From assembly GCA_937923375.1 (NCBI GenBank), contig CALAJG010000042.1, positions 1-17,033 on the forward strand: a stretch of DNA of 17,033 nucleotides, given 5' to 3'. The notes beneath the pieces were generated by a model. That model was not told where the DNA came from and searched no databases. It worked only from the letters and a program-made list of their open reading frames with translations. Made by a program: the position numbers and the translations under genes. The stretch comes from an uncultured Leucothrix sp. Lineage in GTDB: Bacteria > Pseudomonadota > Gammaproteobacteria > Thiotrichales > Thiotrichaceae. Shown here in pieces: positions 1 through 7,784 of this stretch; the first letter of the stretch is position 1; each line of letters starts with the position of its first letter.

Positions 1-1895
1 GCCGCACCTGCGTAAGACAGATGCCCACTATCACGATAAATTGGCAGACCACCAACCGAGCTATGGCACATCTGGTCATCACAAATCAGGTCAGCGAGCA
101 TTAAAGTATTGACCTGTGATTTGATTTTTTCGCTAACATCAAGCGCTTTTTGAGCGGTTGCAGAATACTCGTTGCGGCGGAAGGAGCAGTCTTCAACATC
201 ACCACCGAACATATTCTTTTTAAACACGCACTTTCCAAGGTCACGACCGTTTCTTGGAGTTGGGGATACAAACAGGACTTCACGGCCCATTTTGTTGACT
301 TCCTTGACGGTTTTTAAGAAGTGCTGGCTGAGTTGGTTTTGATTCAAAGAGACGAGTTTCCCATTTTCCCCAAGTGCTTTTTGATTGATCAAGTAGGAAA
401 TTTCGGAAGAAATCACAACCTTTTTGATACTTGGGTTTTCTGTGATGAATTTCATGACGTTTCTATTGAATGAAATACATTTTTCGGCTTCCTTCTCGTT
501 GGGAATCAGCACTGAAAACTCAATCAGAGGCGGACAACTGTACTGGGTTAGTTGAACCATTTTGATGTCTTTTTCTGCGCTCAGTAAAGCATGACCAAGG
601 TGCATTGCAAAACTATCGCCCCAAAGTAATACCTCAGGGGCTTCTTTGGTAGTTCGACAGTTCTCAGAAAGGTTGAACGACAAACAGTCCTTACTCAAGC
701 CGTAATTGTTCTGTACCAGTTGCTCGACATCCGACATTTTTCTATTGTCAAAAGTGTTTCTGTCTGCAAAACCATTGCTGAGATAGATGCCTGCACCAAG
801 CGCTGCTAAGCATGCCATGCTAGAGCCAGACGCCCAAAACACGCGCGCCTGACTCTTTTTCGATTGAATCGGGCTAGTTTTAGGTTTCTTACGAAACGGT
901 GTTTCGATGAATTTCCAGGACAGATAGCCCAGTGCAACTGATAAACCCAAAATACCCAGCTGGTGAACGATCGTGTAATCGTGCATGAAGCGAATTCGAT
1001 AGAAAGCAAGAATCGGTTGATGCCACAGATACAAGCTGTAGCTGATCAAACCAAAAAACACCATCACCCGGGAAGAGAGCAATTTACCAACCATCGTTGC
1101 TGGCGTACAAAACAAAATCAACAGCACCGCACCGACTACAGGAAGTAGCGTATAAAGAGATGGAAATGGTGTTTGATGGTTAAATAAGAACACAGAGGCC
1201 GTTACTGCAGCTGCACCGATAATAGCGAGCATTTCATTGGCTTTGATGTGTTCTTTTTTGAATAACACAAAAGCACAGACTGAGCCTGCTAGTATTTCCC
1301 ATGCGCGAAACGGAATTAGGAAGAAATTGGCCGTATTGTGGTTACGCCAACCATATTCGCTCAATGCAAGGCTGATGACCAACATGCCGACAATCATTGA
1401 AAACATGGCTCTGAAGCCAAAGCGCCAAGTCAGTAAAATGAAAATAGGAAAGGCAATGTAGTACTGCTCTTCTACCGCTAAGCTCCAGGTGTGCAGCAGC
1501 GGCATTTCTTCTGAAGCCGCGTCGAAGTAGCTTGAGTGTTTCAAAAAGAACACATTGGAAATAAAGAAAATCGCTGAGATTGCTGACAGACCAAACTCTT
1601 TCATCTGTGCAGGCGCCATCCAAAAGTATGATAAGCAAATGCAAATTAGAATGACGGCGAATAGCGCAGGGAGGATACGCCTTGCTCGTCGCTCATAAAA
1701 GTTAGCCAAAGAGAAGTTATCCTGAGATTTTTCCCTAAGCAGAATAGAAGTGATCAGGTAGCCACTGATCACAAAGAAAATATCGACACCAACAAACCCT
1801 CCGCCAAATCCTGCAACACCAATGTGGTATAGCAAAACAGGGAGAATTGCTAAGGCGCGTAATCCATCAATCTCTGGTCGGTAAGTGATTTTCAC
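1..1895 (-). CDS. Membrane O-acyltransferase (AT3/OafA-like) with C-terminal SGNH domain, partial
   Basis: Reading leftward from a GTG at 1895 the frame stays open to the window edge, giving 631 residues with the C-terminus missing. It begins MKITYRPEIDGLRAL, the typical start of the acyltransferase-3 family. This is followed by GVDIFFVISGYLIT, FYERRARRILPAL and HTWSLAVEEQYY, all hallmarks of OafA/YrhL-type membrane transferases. About ten hydrophobic helices fill residues 1-345. A soluble SGNH esterase/transferase-like domain follows: WGDSF (nucleophile S428, codons near 609-620) and DSGHLSYAG (D622, H625) at the edge, so all catalytic residues are inside the window. Such proteins transfer acetyl or similar groups to envelope polysaccharides, lipopolysaccharide O-antigen or peptidoglycan; the substrate here is unknown. 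The start was chosen because family homology begins exactly there, although the upstream ribosome site (AGAG) is weak. It is divergent from the BMP gene. Only a short tail is probably missing. Confidence 0.92.
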   Translation of the reverse strand, partial: MKITYRPEIDGLRALAILPVLLYHIGVAGFGGGFVGVDIFFVISGYLITSILLREKSQDNFSLANFYERRARRILPALFAVILICICLSYFWMAPAQMKEFGLSAISAIFFISNVFFLKHSSYFDAASEEMPLLHTWSLAVEEQYYIAFPIFILLTWRFGFRAMFSMIVGMLVISLALSEYGWRNHNTANFFLIPFRAWEILAGSVCAFVLFKKEHIKANEMLAIIGAAAVTASVFLFNHQTPFPSLYTLLPVVGAVLLILFCTPATMVGKLLSSRVMVFFGLISYSLYLWHQPILAFYRIRFMHDYTIVHQLGILGLSVALGYLSWKFIETPFRKKPKTSPIQSKKSQARVFWASGSSMACLAALGAGIYLSNGFADRNTFDNRKMSDVEQLVQNNYGLSKDCLSFNLSENCRTTKEAPEVLLWGDSFAMHLGHALLSAEKDIKMVQLTQYSCPPLIEFSVLIPNEKEAEKCISFNRNVMKFITENPSIKKVVISSEISYLINQKALGENGKLVSLNQNQLSQHFLKTVKEVNKMGREVLFVSPTPRNGRDLGKCVFKKNMFGGDVEDCSFRRNEYSATAQKALDVSEKIKSQVNTLMLADLICDDQMCHSSVGGLPIYRDSGHLSYAGA

Positions 1896-1941
1896 TGGGC
1901 GAGCTCTATTATTGTTGTTTGAGCCCGATTTTATTAACCAA

Positions 1942-1981
1942 TACCTGCATGCTCACTGAATTTTCGTACAGCCTGCAGGTA
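1942..1981. repeat. 8-bp inverted repeat between divergent genes
   Basis: TACCTGCA (1942-1949) and TGCAGGTA (1974-1981) are perfect inverted copies separated by 24 bp. They lie between the divergent acyltransferase and BMP genes. The right arm also sits in the palindrome CCTGCAGG. It lies about 30 bp upstream of the candidate -35 element for the BMP gene, so it could bind a dimeric regulator. That is inference. Confidence 0.4.
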
Positions 1982-2011
1982 ATTCGTTGTTAAACTCCTG
2001 TTAAGCAAGCG

Positions 2012-2040
2012 TTGGGAAATTTCACCATTCATGCAATAAT
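2012..2040 (+). promoter_or_regulatory. Candidate sigma-70 promoter of the BMP gene
   Basis: TTGGGA (2012-2017) and AATAAT (2035-2040) are separated by exactly 17 bp. A TG lies two bases before the -10 box, giving an extended -10 (TGC-AATAAT). The ATG follows 38 bp downstream with GAGGAG at 2065-2070. The spacing is right but the hexamers are imperfect. Confidence 0.4.
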
Positions 2041-2078
2041 TCGCTGGGGTTTAATTTAACTGACGAGGAGTTTTCAGT

Positions 2079-3158
2079 ATGAAAAAGATTAATTTGGTGC
2101 GTACGCTTAGTACTGCACTACTAACGTTAAGTGTGGCACTAGGGGCAACGAGTGTTAGCGCCAAAGACCTTAAAGTAGGCTTTGTTTACGTAGGGCCTAC
2201 TGGCGATCACGGTTGGACCTATCGCCATGACGAAGGCCGTAAGGTACTAGAGGCAATGGAGGGCGTGACCACGACATTCGTTGAGAGTGTTGCTGAAGGT
2301 GCTGACTCTGAGCGTGTTATTCGCCAGCTAGCCAGCAAAGGCCATGACATGATTTTTACCACATCGTTTGGTTATATGAACCCAACGCTGAAGGTCGCAA
2401 AGAAGTTTCCTAAAGTAAAATTTGAACATGCAACGGGCTATAAGCGGAGTGACAATGTTAGCACTTACTCTGGTCGTTTCTACGAGGGACGTGCGATTCT
2501 CGGCACCATTGCCGGACACATGACTAAGTCAAATACGGTAGGCTATATCGCGTCTATGCCGATTCCTGAAGTTATTCGCGGTATCAACGCATTTACCATC
2601 GCTATGCGTAAAGTGAACCCTAAAGCTGAAGTTAAAGTGATTTGGGTAAACTCTTGGTATGATCCTGGAAAAGAAGGTGATGCCGCTAAAGCGCTGATCG
2701 ATCAAGGTGCAGATATCATTACTCAGCACACTGACTCGCCTGCACCATTACAGGTAGCTGAAAAGCGTGGCGTGTTTGGTTTTGGTCAGGCATCTGATAT
2801 GTCTTCTTTCGCGCCCAAGGCGCAGTTAACGGCTATCGTTGATGACTGGGGCCCTTACTATAAAGCCCGTGTTGAGGCTGCACTGGCGGACAAGTGGGAG
2901 TCAATAGACACTTGGGCAGGTATCAAGGATGGCATGGTACACATGGCACCTTACAGCGACTCAGTACCAGAAGATGTGCAGAAAGCGGCGGATGCCGTAA
3001 AAGATGGTATTGTCGGTGGCACCATGCACCCATTCGCTGGCCCAATTAAGAATCAGAAGGGCGAAGTGGTTGTAAAAGAAGGTGAGACCGTTAGTGATGG
3101 TGATTTGCTAGGTATGAACTGGTACGTAGAAGGCGTGCAGGGTTCTATCCCTAAGTAA
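2079..3158 (+). CDS. BMP-family (PnrA/Med-like) ABC transporter solute-binding protein
   Basis: This 359-residue protein has a clear Sec signal peptide (KK at the N-terminus, hydrophobic residues 10-24, cleavage near VSA|KD at 28/29). A BMP-type two-lobe ligand-binding fold follows, starting KVGFVYVGPTGDHGWTYRHD. It continues with SDNVSTYSGRFYEGRAILGTIAG and QGADIITQHTDSPAPLQVAEK, all family-typical. There is no lipobox cysteine, so it is probably a soluble periplasmic protein. Characterised family members bind purine nucleosides (PnrA) or flavins (RfuA); I cannot assign the ligand. The ATPase and permease genes that normally accompany it are absent from the flanks. It is a single-gene transcript with a good ribosome site (GAGGAG, 8-nt spacing) and a strong terminator just downstream. 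Family assignment is firm; substrate is open. Confidence 0.93.
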   Translation: MKKINLVRTLSTALLTLSVALGATSVSAKDLKVGFVYVGPTGDHGWTYRHDEGRKVLEAMEGVTTTFVESVAEGADSERVIRQLASKGHDMIFTTSFGYMNPTLKVAKKFPKVKFEHATGYKRSDNVSTYSGRFYEGRAILGTIAGHMTKSNTVGYIASMPIPEVIRGINAFTIAMRKVNPKAEVKVIWVNSWYDPGKEGDAAKALIDQGADIITQHTDSPAPLQVAEKRGVFGFGQASDMSSFAPKAQLTAIVDDWGPYYKARVEAALADKWESIDTWAGIKDGMVHMAPYSDSVPEDVQKAADAVKDGIVGGTMHPFAGPIKNQKGEVVVKEGETVSDGDLLGMNWYVEGVQGSIPK

Positions 3159-3182
3159 GCTTTACACCAACGTAAGAAGATT

Positions 3183-3217
3183 AAACCCGCAGAGAATTGT
3201 TTCTCTGCGGGTTTTTC
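3183..3217 (+). terminator. Rho-independent terminator of the BMP gene
   Basis: A perfect 11-bp GC-rich stem (3186-3196 with 3201-3211) closes a TTGT loop. It is extended by three A-T pairs and followed by TTTTT (3212-3216). It starts 25 bp after the BMP stop codon and ends that transcription unit. Confidence 0.92.
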
Positions 3218-3392
3218 TTTGCTCGCTATTGCCACATTGTTTGGGTTCTTGCTGGTTTGCTGTTAATAAAGTCATATTAATGGTGCAGATGAATACTTCC
3301 TTTAGTGCCAAGTTAGCTTTACTTCATTTTCAATATTGTTCTGCCAAGCCGCTCGGAGTACATTGACGTGCATAATTTACGAGGATGTTGTG

Positions 3393-4256
3393 ATGAGTAG
3401 AATTGTTTATGTAAACGGTGAGTTTGTTCCTGAAGAAGAGGCAAAAGTCTCGGTGTTTGATCGTGGTTTTATGTTTGCCGATGGCGTGTATGAAGTCTCA
3501 TCGGTGCTGCGTGGCAAGCTGATTGACAACAATGGCCACATGGTGAGATTAAATCGCTCCCTAAATGAACTAGATATGGCTCATCCTTGTACCGATGCAG
3601 AAATCGAGTCTATCCAACATGAGTTGATCAAGCGCAACAATCTAGAGGAAGGTCTGATCTATCTTCAGGTGACCCGTGGCGCAGCGGATCGCGATTTTGC
3701 CTATCCAAAAGACACCCAACCAACACTCGTTTTGTTCACTCAAGCTAAAAATGTGTTGGACAATCCAATTGCTACCCAAGGTATTTCAGTCATTACGGTT
3801 GAGGATATTCGTTGGGCAAGGCGCGATATCAAAACAGTCGGTTTGCTAGCTCCTTGTATGGCTAAAATGCAGGCCAAAGCAGCTGGGGCGGACGATGCGT
3901 GGATGGTCGAAGATGGTCACATCACCGAAGGCAGCTCTAACAATGCCTATATTGTCACCAAAGAAGGTACGATTGTGACGAGACACATCGGTAACCAGAT
4001 TCTTAATGGCATTACACGCCGCGCTGTGATGGCATTAGCAGATAAGCATTCTTACAAGATTGAAGAACGACTATTCACTGTTGAAGAGTGCCACGATGCA
4101 GCGGAAGCCTTTATCACTTCAGCAACGATGTTTGTACAGGCTGTTGTAAAAATTGATGATGCAGTAATCGGTGATGGTAGGCCGGGTTTAATCTCAAATC
4201 AGTTACGTGAAGCGTATATTGCAGAGGCCTTGGCCTTGGCAGACGTTGGTGAATAA
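3393..4256 (+). CDS. dat: D-amino-acid (D-alanine) aminotransferase-like class IV transaminase
   Basis: This 287-residue PLP-dependent transaminase has the class IV fold. It opens SRIVYVNGEFVPEEEAKVSVFDRGFMFADGVYE across residues 2-34. The Schiff-base lysine is K158 in LLAPCMAKMQAK, the pyridine-binding glutamate is E179 in ITEGSSNNAYIV, and ILNGITRR (203-210) is the conserved loop that contacts cofactor phosphate. The RHIGNQILNGITR layout matches D-amino-acid transaminases better than branched-chain IlvE enzymes. The expected reaction is D-alanine + 2-oxoglutarate to pyruvate + D-glutamate, supplying or recycling D-amino acids for peptidoglycan. An in-frame ATG 57 nt upstream (3336) is open. 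I prefer 3393 because GAGGA (3381-3385) sits 7 nt before it and family homology starts there. An (R)-amine or aminodeoxychorismate-lyase-like activity cannot be excluded. Confidence 0.85.
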   Translation: MSRIVYVNGEFVPEEEAKVSVFDRGFMFADGVYEVSSVLRGKLIDNNGHMVRLNRSLNELDMAHPCTDAEIESIQHELIKRNNLEEGLIYLQVTRGAADRDFAYPKDTQPTLVLFTQAKNVLDNPIATQGISVITVEDIRWARRDIKTVGLLAPCMAKMQAKAAGADDAWMVEDGHITEGSSNNAYIVTKEGTIVTRHIGNQILNGITRRAVMALADKHSYKIEERLFTVEECHDAAEAFITSATMFVQAVVKIDDAVIGDGRPGLISNQLREAYIAEALALADVGE

Positions 4257-4273
4257 TCTAACAATTTCCTGTT

Positions 4274-4317
4274 GATCAGAGAAGCGCCTTATTGGTGGGT
4301 CAGGCGCCCATCTGATC
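4274..4317. terminator. Hairpin between convergent genes, possible bidirectional terminator
   Basis: GATCAGA (4274-4280) pairs with TCTGATC (4311-4317), and inside it GCGCC (4284-4288) pairs with GGCGC (4303-4307). The structure fills the gap between the stop codons of the transaminase and the TPR gene. There is no long T-run on either side, so termination by it is only suggested. Confidence 0.45.
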
Positions 4318-4929
4318 TCAGATGAATGAAATATCCTCGTCCGTTGTTTGTGGAATCTCGAGTAGCAAACGCCGGCTTCTTAGGAACGGATGATAGGCCA
4401 TTGCTTTTAAGATGTCTTTCGTTGCTAGCTTGTTATTGCCTCTTGATAAGTGAATCATACTGCGTCCAGAGTAGGCGCCAAAATGCCTTGGTTCAAGTTT
4501 GAGAACCTGGCTAATGTCATCCAGCGATTTATCAAAATTGTTCAGCTGATAATGCACGATAGCGCGTTGGTTCCAACCCTCAGCGTATTTAGGAAATTTC
4601 TCAACGACTCTGTCTAAGGTCTTTATGCAGGAAATAAACTGCTTGGCCTCGATTTGAGCGAAAGCCGTATCCATCAGTTTGCTCAGCGCTTTGTCTTTAG
4701 GGGCAGTCCAGATACGCCATATTTCCCGTTCATGGCCAAGTGCCTCGACTTCACTTTTAGACTGACGCAGTGACTCGAACAGTATGTCTAGTTGTTTGTG
4801 TTGAACTGAATTTAGACCTTTGTTGGGTTTAGTTGCATATTCCAGAGAATCCTCTGCGAATACCGGGGCTGCAACCAAGGCACCAATAAGGAGTATCAGA
4901 GCGGTTATTTGTCTGGCTAGGTTATTCAT
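4318..4929 (-). CDS. Periplasmic tetratricopeptide-repeat protein
   Basis: This 203-residue protein has a Sec signal peptide (hydrophobic ITALILLIGALVAAP, cleavage near VFA|ED at 25/26), then an alpha-helical body. TPR-like repeats occupy roughly residues 82-115, 116-149 and 150-183. The second is clearest (AEGWNQRAIVHYQLNNFDKSL...VLKLEP). TPRs mediate protein-protein contacts; the partner is unknown. The reading frame extends 19 codons further up to 4986. I set the start at 4929 for three reasons: the signal peptide begins there, AAAGGTGAG lies just upstream, and a candidate promoter -10 (4957-4962) would put the transcript start downstream of the longer start. It is monocistronic and convergent with the transaminase. 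Close relatives in proteobacteria are usually annotated only as TPR proteins. Confidence 0.85.
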   Translation of the reverse strand: MNNLARQITALILLIGALVAAPVFAEDSLEYATKPNKGLNSVQHKQLDILFESLRQSKSEVEALGHEREIWRIWTAPKDKALSKLMDTAFAQIEAKQFISCIKTLDRVVEKFPKYAEGWNQRAIVHYQLNNFDKSLDDISQVLKLEPRHFGAYSGRSMIHLSRGNNKLATKDILKAMAYHPFLRSRRLLLEIPQTTDEDISFI

Positions 4930-4956
4930 AACGCTCACCTTTTCATGGTTTATTTT

Positions 4957-4986
4957 AGTATAGAAGATAAGTGAGTCATTTAACAA
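4957..4986 (-). promoter_or_regulatory. Candidate promoter of the TPR gene
   Basis: On the minus strand TTGTTA (4986-4981) and TATACT (4962-4957) are 18 bp apart. Transcription would start near 4950, about 20 nt before the ATG at 4929. This helps decide the start codon of the TPR gene. Confidence 0.45.
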
Positions 4987-5114
4987 TTAACATTAATAAA
5001 TACATTTTCAACATGTGTGCCACCTATCAATATTAATAAACTATTAATTTTGAGGACGATATTATGGTTCGCATATTGACTTAAGTCGGCAAACTTTCGA
5101 CATTTATAGCCAAG

Positions 5115-5120
5115 TATAAT
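5115..5120 (+). promoter_or_regulatory. Consensus -10 box upstream of the diguanylate cyclase gene
   Basis: A perfect TATAAT lies in very AT-rich DNA about 80 bp before the GTG start at 5199. No convincing -35 hexamer sits 16-18 bp upstream, so an activator or a different sigma factor may be needed. The call rests on the -10 box alone. Confidence 0.35.
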
Positions 5121-5198
5121 ATTTTGAATGCTGAAATATCAGTAAAAATAAAGTATATAAATACGCAAATAAAAATAATAATTTAAAAGGTTTGTCAC

Positions 5199-7166
5199 GT
5201 GAGAGAGAGAGCAAGTTTGGCTGGAAAGAGCCAGAATCTTAGCACTGTTGTACAGCACAGCTTTCTAAAAACAGCGTTAATACCAATATTAACGGTGGAG
5301 TTAATTTTGCTCTGTCTGTACTTTTTTTCTACCAATTACATAACAGAAAAAAACCTGAACCTCCTGCGGTCTAATGCGGTGGAGACAGTCTCAGAGATTT
5401 CTAAAACAGAAGCTAGAAATTTCAACGATCAACTAAGGGAAATTAGTCGCAACAACCGATCTTTACAAATTGAGCATCAAGCCTTGCTCAAAACGCCTTT
5501 CACTGGCTCACATCTCAAGATGAAATTTTCAAATAGGCAAATCAGTGAGAGTCCAGACTCTCCAATCTCAGGCGTTTTTGTTTCATCTGAAACGGAGCTT
5601 GGCTCAGAAATCAATGAGAAAATTATCAAAACAGAAGAAATGGATGTTCGTTTCAAAAGCTTGGTAGATGATAACCCTAATCTGGTTGCAGCCTATTTTA
5701 TTTCCCATGATAACGTGGTCAGAACCTATCCTTACATGGATAACTTTTATGACCAGTTTCCACACAATTTTGATCTTACGAAATACAATTTTTATTATCT
5801 TGCAGATACGTTGCATAACCCGACTCTTCAACCTGTTTGGACCGATGCATATCTGGATCCCGCCGGTAAGGGATGGATGTTGTCTAGCTTAACGCCAATT
5901 TACAAAAATAATTTCCTGGAAGGTGTTACTGGTTTAGATGTCACCATGAGCACATTCTCAAAACACATTCTCTCGAAAAAACTACAATGGAGGAGTGGGG
6001 CGTTGGTGATGGATAGGCACGGTAATATATTGACCATGTCGCGTGCTGCTGAAAGTTACCTTGGGCTCAGGGATGTAACCGATTACAACTTTAAAGATAA
6101 CCCAGAAGACCAAGCGCTGACTCGGCCAACAGAGTTTAATTTGCTTAAGCAAAATACAATGACAGGGATGTATTTTTCTGAGTTCTTTAATGGCAATGAC
6201 AAGACAATGGAATTTAATATTCATGATGAACAGTATTTTTTAGCTAAACAAAGCATACCTGAGACCGATTGGCAGCTTTTCATATTGGCACCGCTCAAAA
6301 GCATCTACGCGCCAATCCTCGCTGAAAAAGAGCAAATCACCCGACTCGGCCTTATTTTCGTTCTGTTAGCTGGTGTTTTCTATGCGTTGTTCTTCATCTA
6401 CCTCAAGCGGTCATCTAAAGACTTGGCCAAGCGCATTGCTGCTCCGGTCAATCAAATCTCTAAAATGATCACGAGCTACGATTCAGGCGATAAAGCGCAT
6501 GCCATACACGATCCGGTCAATATTACCGAGCTTGATAATTTGCTTAGCATGAACCTTAAGATTCAAAAAGCAAAAGTACGTTATCAAAAAATCAGTAAGG
6601 AAATGAAAATCAAAAACGAGCAGCTCAGAGTGCTTTCAATTACTGATCAGCTAACACAGCTCTATAACCGTCTAAAGCTTGACGAGGTGTTAGCTTATGA
6701 AGTCGCTCGTTCACAACGTGATAATAATCCACTTAGTGTCGCCATTATTGATGTAGATAAGTTTAAAACAGTCAACGATACATTTGGTCATCAAGTTGGT
6801 GACTCCGTGTTAATAGGCGTCGCTCAGATTATGCTGCGAAACATACGAGCTACAGATATTTTAGGACGCTGGGGCGGCGAAGAGTTTATGCTGATTTTGC
6901 CCAACACATCGCTTGAAGATGCTTACGAACATGCAAACAAATTGCGCACATTGATTCAAGCCGAACAGTTTACTCCGGTACCCGAGATAACTATCAGCAT
7001 TGGGCTTGCGAGTTGTGAGACAGAAAGCTGTGAAAAAATGTTGGTTGAGCTTGCTGACAATGCACTCTATGAAGCTAAAGAGAATGGGCGTAATAGGGTG
7101 GAGTGCGCGCCAACTAAAGCGCTTCAGCCTAAAAAAACACAGAACTCCATTGCAGTTGCCTCCTGA
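5199..7166 (+). CDS. Membrane-bound diguanylate cyclase with periplasmic Cache-type sensor (GGDEF)
   Basis: This 655-residue protein makes cyclic di-GMP from two GTP. Transmembrane helix 1 is about residues 24-45. A periplasmic sensor of about 330 residues follows, with a Cache-like stretch (VWTDAYLDPAGKGWMLSS, then GVTGLDVTMS near 244-251). Helix 2 is about 383-402, a HAMP-like linker and coiled coil about 403-478, and the GGDEF domain about 479-636. The active site is intact: DVDKFKTVNDTFGH at 518-531 and GGEEF at 559-563. The allosteric inhibition site RxxD is present (R550-A-T-D553), so product feedback is expected. The GTG start has AAAAGG (5185-5190) 8 nt upstream; the next in-frame ATG lies far inside the sensor. 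The sensor half is more AT-rich than the catalytic half. The ligand is unknown; amino acids and other small organic molecules are common for this class. Confidence 0.93.
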   Translation: MRERASLAGKSQNLSTVVQHSFLKTALIPILTVELILLCLYFFSTNYITEKNLNLLRSNAVETVSEISKTEARNFNDQLREISRNNRSLQIEHQALLKTPFTGSHLKMKFSNRQISESPDSPISGVFVSSETELGSEINEKIIKTEEMDVRFKSLVDDNPNLVAAYFISHDNVVRTYPYMDNFYDQFPHNFDLTKYNFYYLADTLHNPTLQPVWTDAYLDPAGKGWMLSSLTPIYKNNFLEGVTGLDVTMSTFSKHILSKKLQWRSGALVMDRHGNILTMSRAAESYLGLRDVTDYNFKDNPEDQALTRPTEFNLLKQNTMTGMYFSEFFNGNDKTMEFNIHDEQYFLAKQSIPETDWQLFILAPLKSIYAPILAEKEQITRLGLIFVLLAGVFYALFFIYLKRSSKDLAKRIAAPVNQISKMITSYDSGDKAHAIHDPVNITELDNLLSMNLKIQKAKVRYQKISKEMKIKNEQLRVLSITDQLTQLYNRLKLDEVLAYEVARSQRDNNPLSVAIIDVDKFKTVNDTFGHQVGDSVLIGVAQIMLRNIRATDILGRWGGEEFMLILPNTSLEDAYEHANKLRTLIQAEQFTPVPEITISIGLASCETESCEKMLVELADNALYEAKENGRNRVECAPTKALQPKKTQNSIAVAS

Positions 7167-7229
7167 TACATCATAGGTTTTGTGTGCACAGAATCTGCAT
7201 ATAAAATACGCAGTATTTACAAAGACTTG

Positions 7230-7262
7230 GGATTGTTTTTTTAGCTGAATCAGCGACAATCC
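7230..7262 (+). repeat. Nested inverted repeat directly before the M23 peptidase start
   Basis: GGATTGT (7230-7236) and ACAATCC (7256-7262) form a perfect 7-bp outer stem. GCTG (7244-7247) and CAGC (7251-7254) form an inner stem with an AAT loop, and a T-run is bulged out on the 5' side. It ends 6 nt before the ATG at 7269, where a Shine-Dalgarno would be expected and none is seen. It could restrain translation, or be a weak terminator relic of the upstream gene. Confidence 0.4.
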
Positions 7263-7268
7263 ACCCTT

Positions 7269-7784
7269 ATGAAAACTTTGTTATTGTTTGCGCTATTGGT
7301 CTTTCTCTGTGGTTTTCTGCCTAGAGAGTCACGGATTATGCCCGTTAAAAATGCGACGGTTCGTGACTGGAATCCTAACTCATTTTGGTATTACCCCTGG
7401 GGCAGATCTGGTGTGCACAAAGGAGTCGATATTTTTGCGCCTTACGGGACGCCAGTGCGTGCCACAACAAGTGGTATCGTACTGTATAGTGGTAGCTATG
7501 GATTGGGCGGAAATGTTGTTTATATGTTGGGCGCAAACTGGCGGTTTCACTACTATGCGCATTTAAATAGCACCATGGTGTCAGCAATGACACCAGTGGC
7601 TGCTGGCGAATTGATAGGCACTGTGGGCACCAGTGGCAATGCTCAAGGCAAACCGCCACACCTTCATTACACGATCAAAAGTGCTTTTCCACGTTTTTGG
7701 ACTTATGATGGGCGACAATATTCGTCTTGGAATCGGACCTACTATCTTGATCCCGGAAAGTTCTTGCAGGGGATACCGCAATGA
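7269..7784 (+). CDS. M23-family zinc peptidase (LytM-like peptidoglycan endopeptidase)
   Basis: This compact 171-residue protein has an N-terminal hydrophobic signal or anchor (residues 2-17) and essentially a bare M23 domain. The zinc ligands are H50 and D54 in GVHKGVDIFAP and H133 in PPHLHYTI, and the catalytic histidines are H98 (HYYAHL) and H131. All are present, so it should be an active D,D- or glycyl-type endopeptidase cutting peptidoglycan cross-links in the periplasm. There are no LysM or coiled-coil regulatory domains, unlike NlpD, EnvC or MepM. Its stop codon overlaps the ATG of the response regulator (ATGA, 7781-7784), so the two are probably translationally coupled. No good Shine-Dalgarno precedes 7269. 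I keep this start because it supplies the export signal. A later ATG at residue 24 would give a cytoplasmic protein. Confidence 0.9.
   Translation: MKTLLLFALLVFLCGFLPRESRIMPVKNATVRDWNPNSFWYYPWGRSGVHKGVDIFAPYGTPVRATTSGIVLYSGSYGLGGNVVYMLGANWRFHYYAHLNSTMVSAMTPVAAGELIGTVGTSGNAQGKPPHLHYTIKSAFPRFWTYDGRQYSSWNRTYYLDPGKFLQGIPQ

Noticed and set aside
963..1644. Open frames on the plus strand (963-1148, 1237-1461) and a minus-strand frame at 1342-1644
   Set aside because: They lie inside the acyltransferase gene in other frames and have compositions of shadow translation; the acyltransferase motifs run continuously through the region.
1896..2078. A purine or other known riboswitch before the BMP gene
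   Set aside because: I see none of the conserved core motifs; only a spaced inverted repeat is present.
3336..3392. Upstream extension of the transaminase to an ATG at 3336
   Set aside because: No ribosome site precedes it, the 19 extra residues do not resemble the family, and GAGGA is correctly placed for 3393.
4274..4317. A mobile-element terminal repeat
   Set aside because: The inverted repeat sits exactly between convergent stops, has no transposase and no flanking target duplication, so a terminator-like role is simpler.
4930..4986. Longer start of the TPR protein at 4986
   Set aside because: The extra 19 residues precede a normal signal peptide, and a candidate -10 box lies inside them.
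7288..7659. Alternative frames within the M23 gene (7288-7566 +, 7375-7659 -)
   Set aside because: The M23 zinc and catalytic residues lie in the 7269 frame, and the others are shadows.
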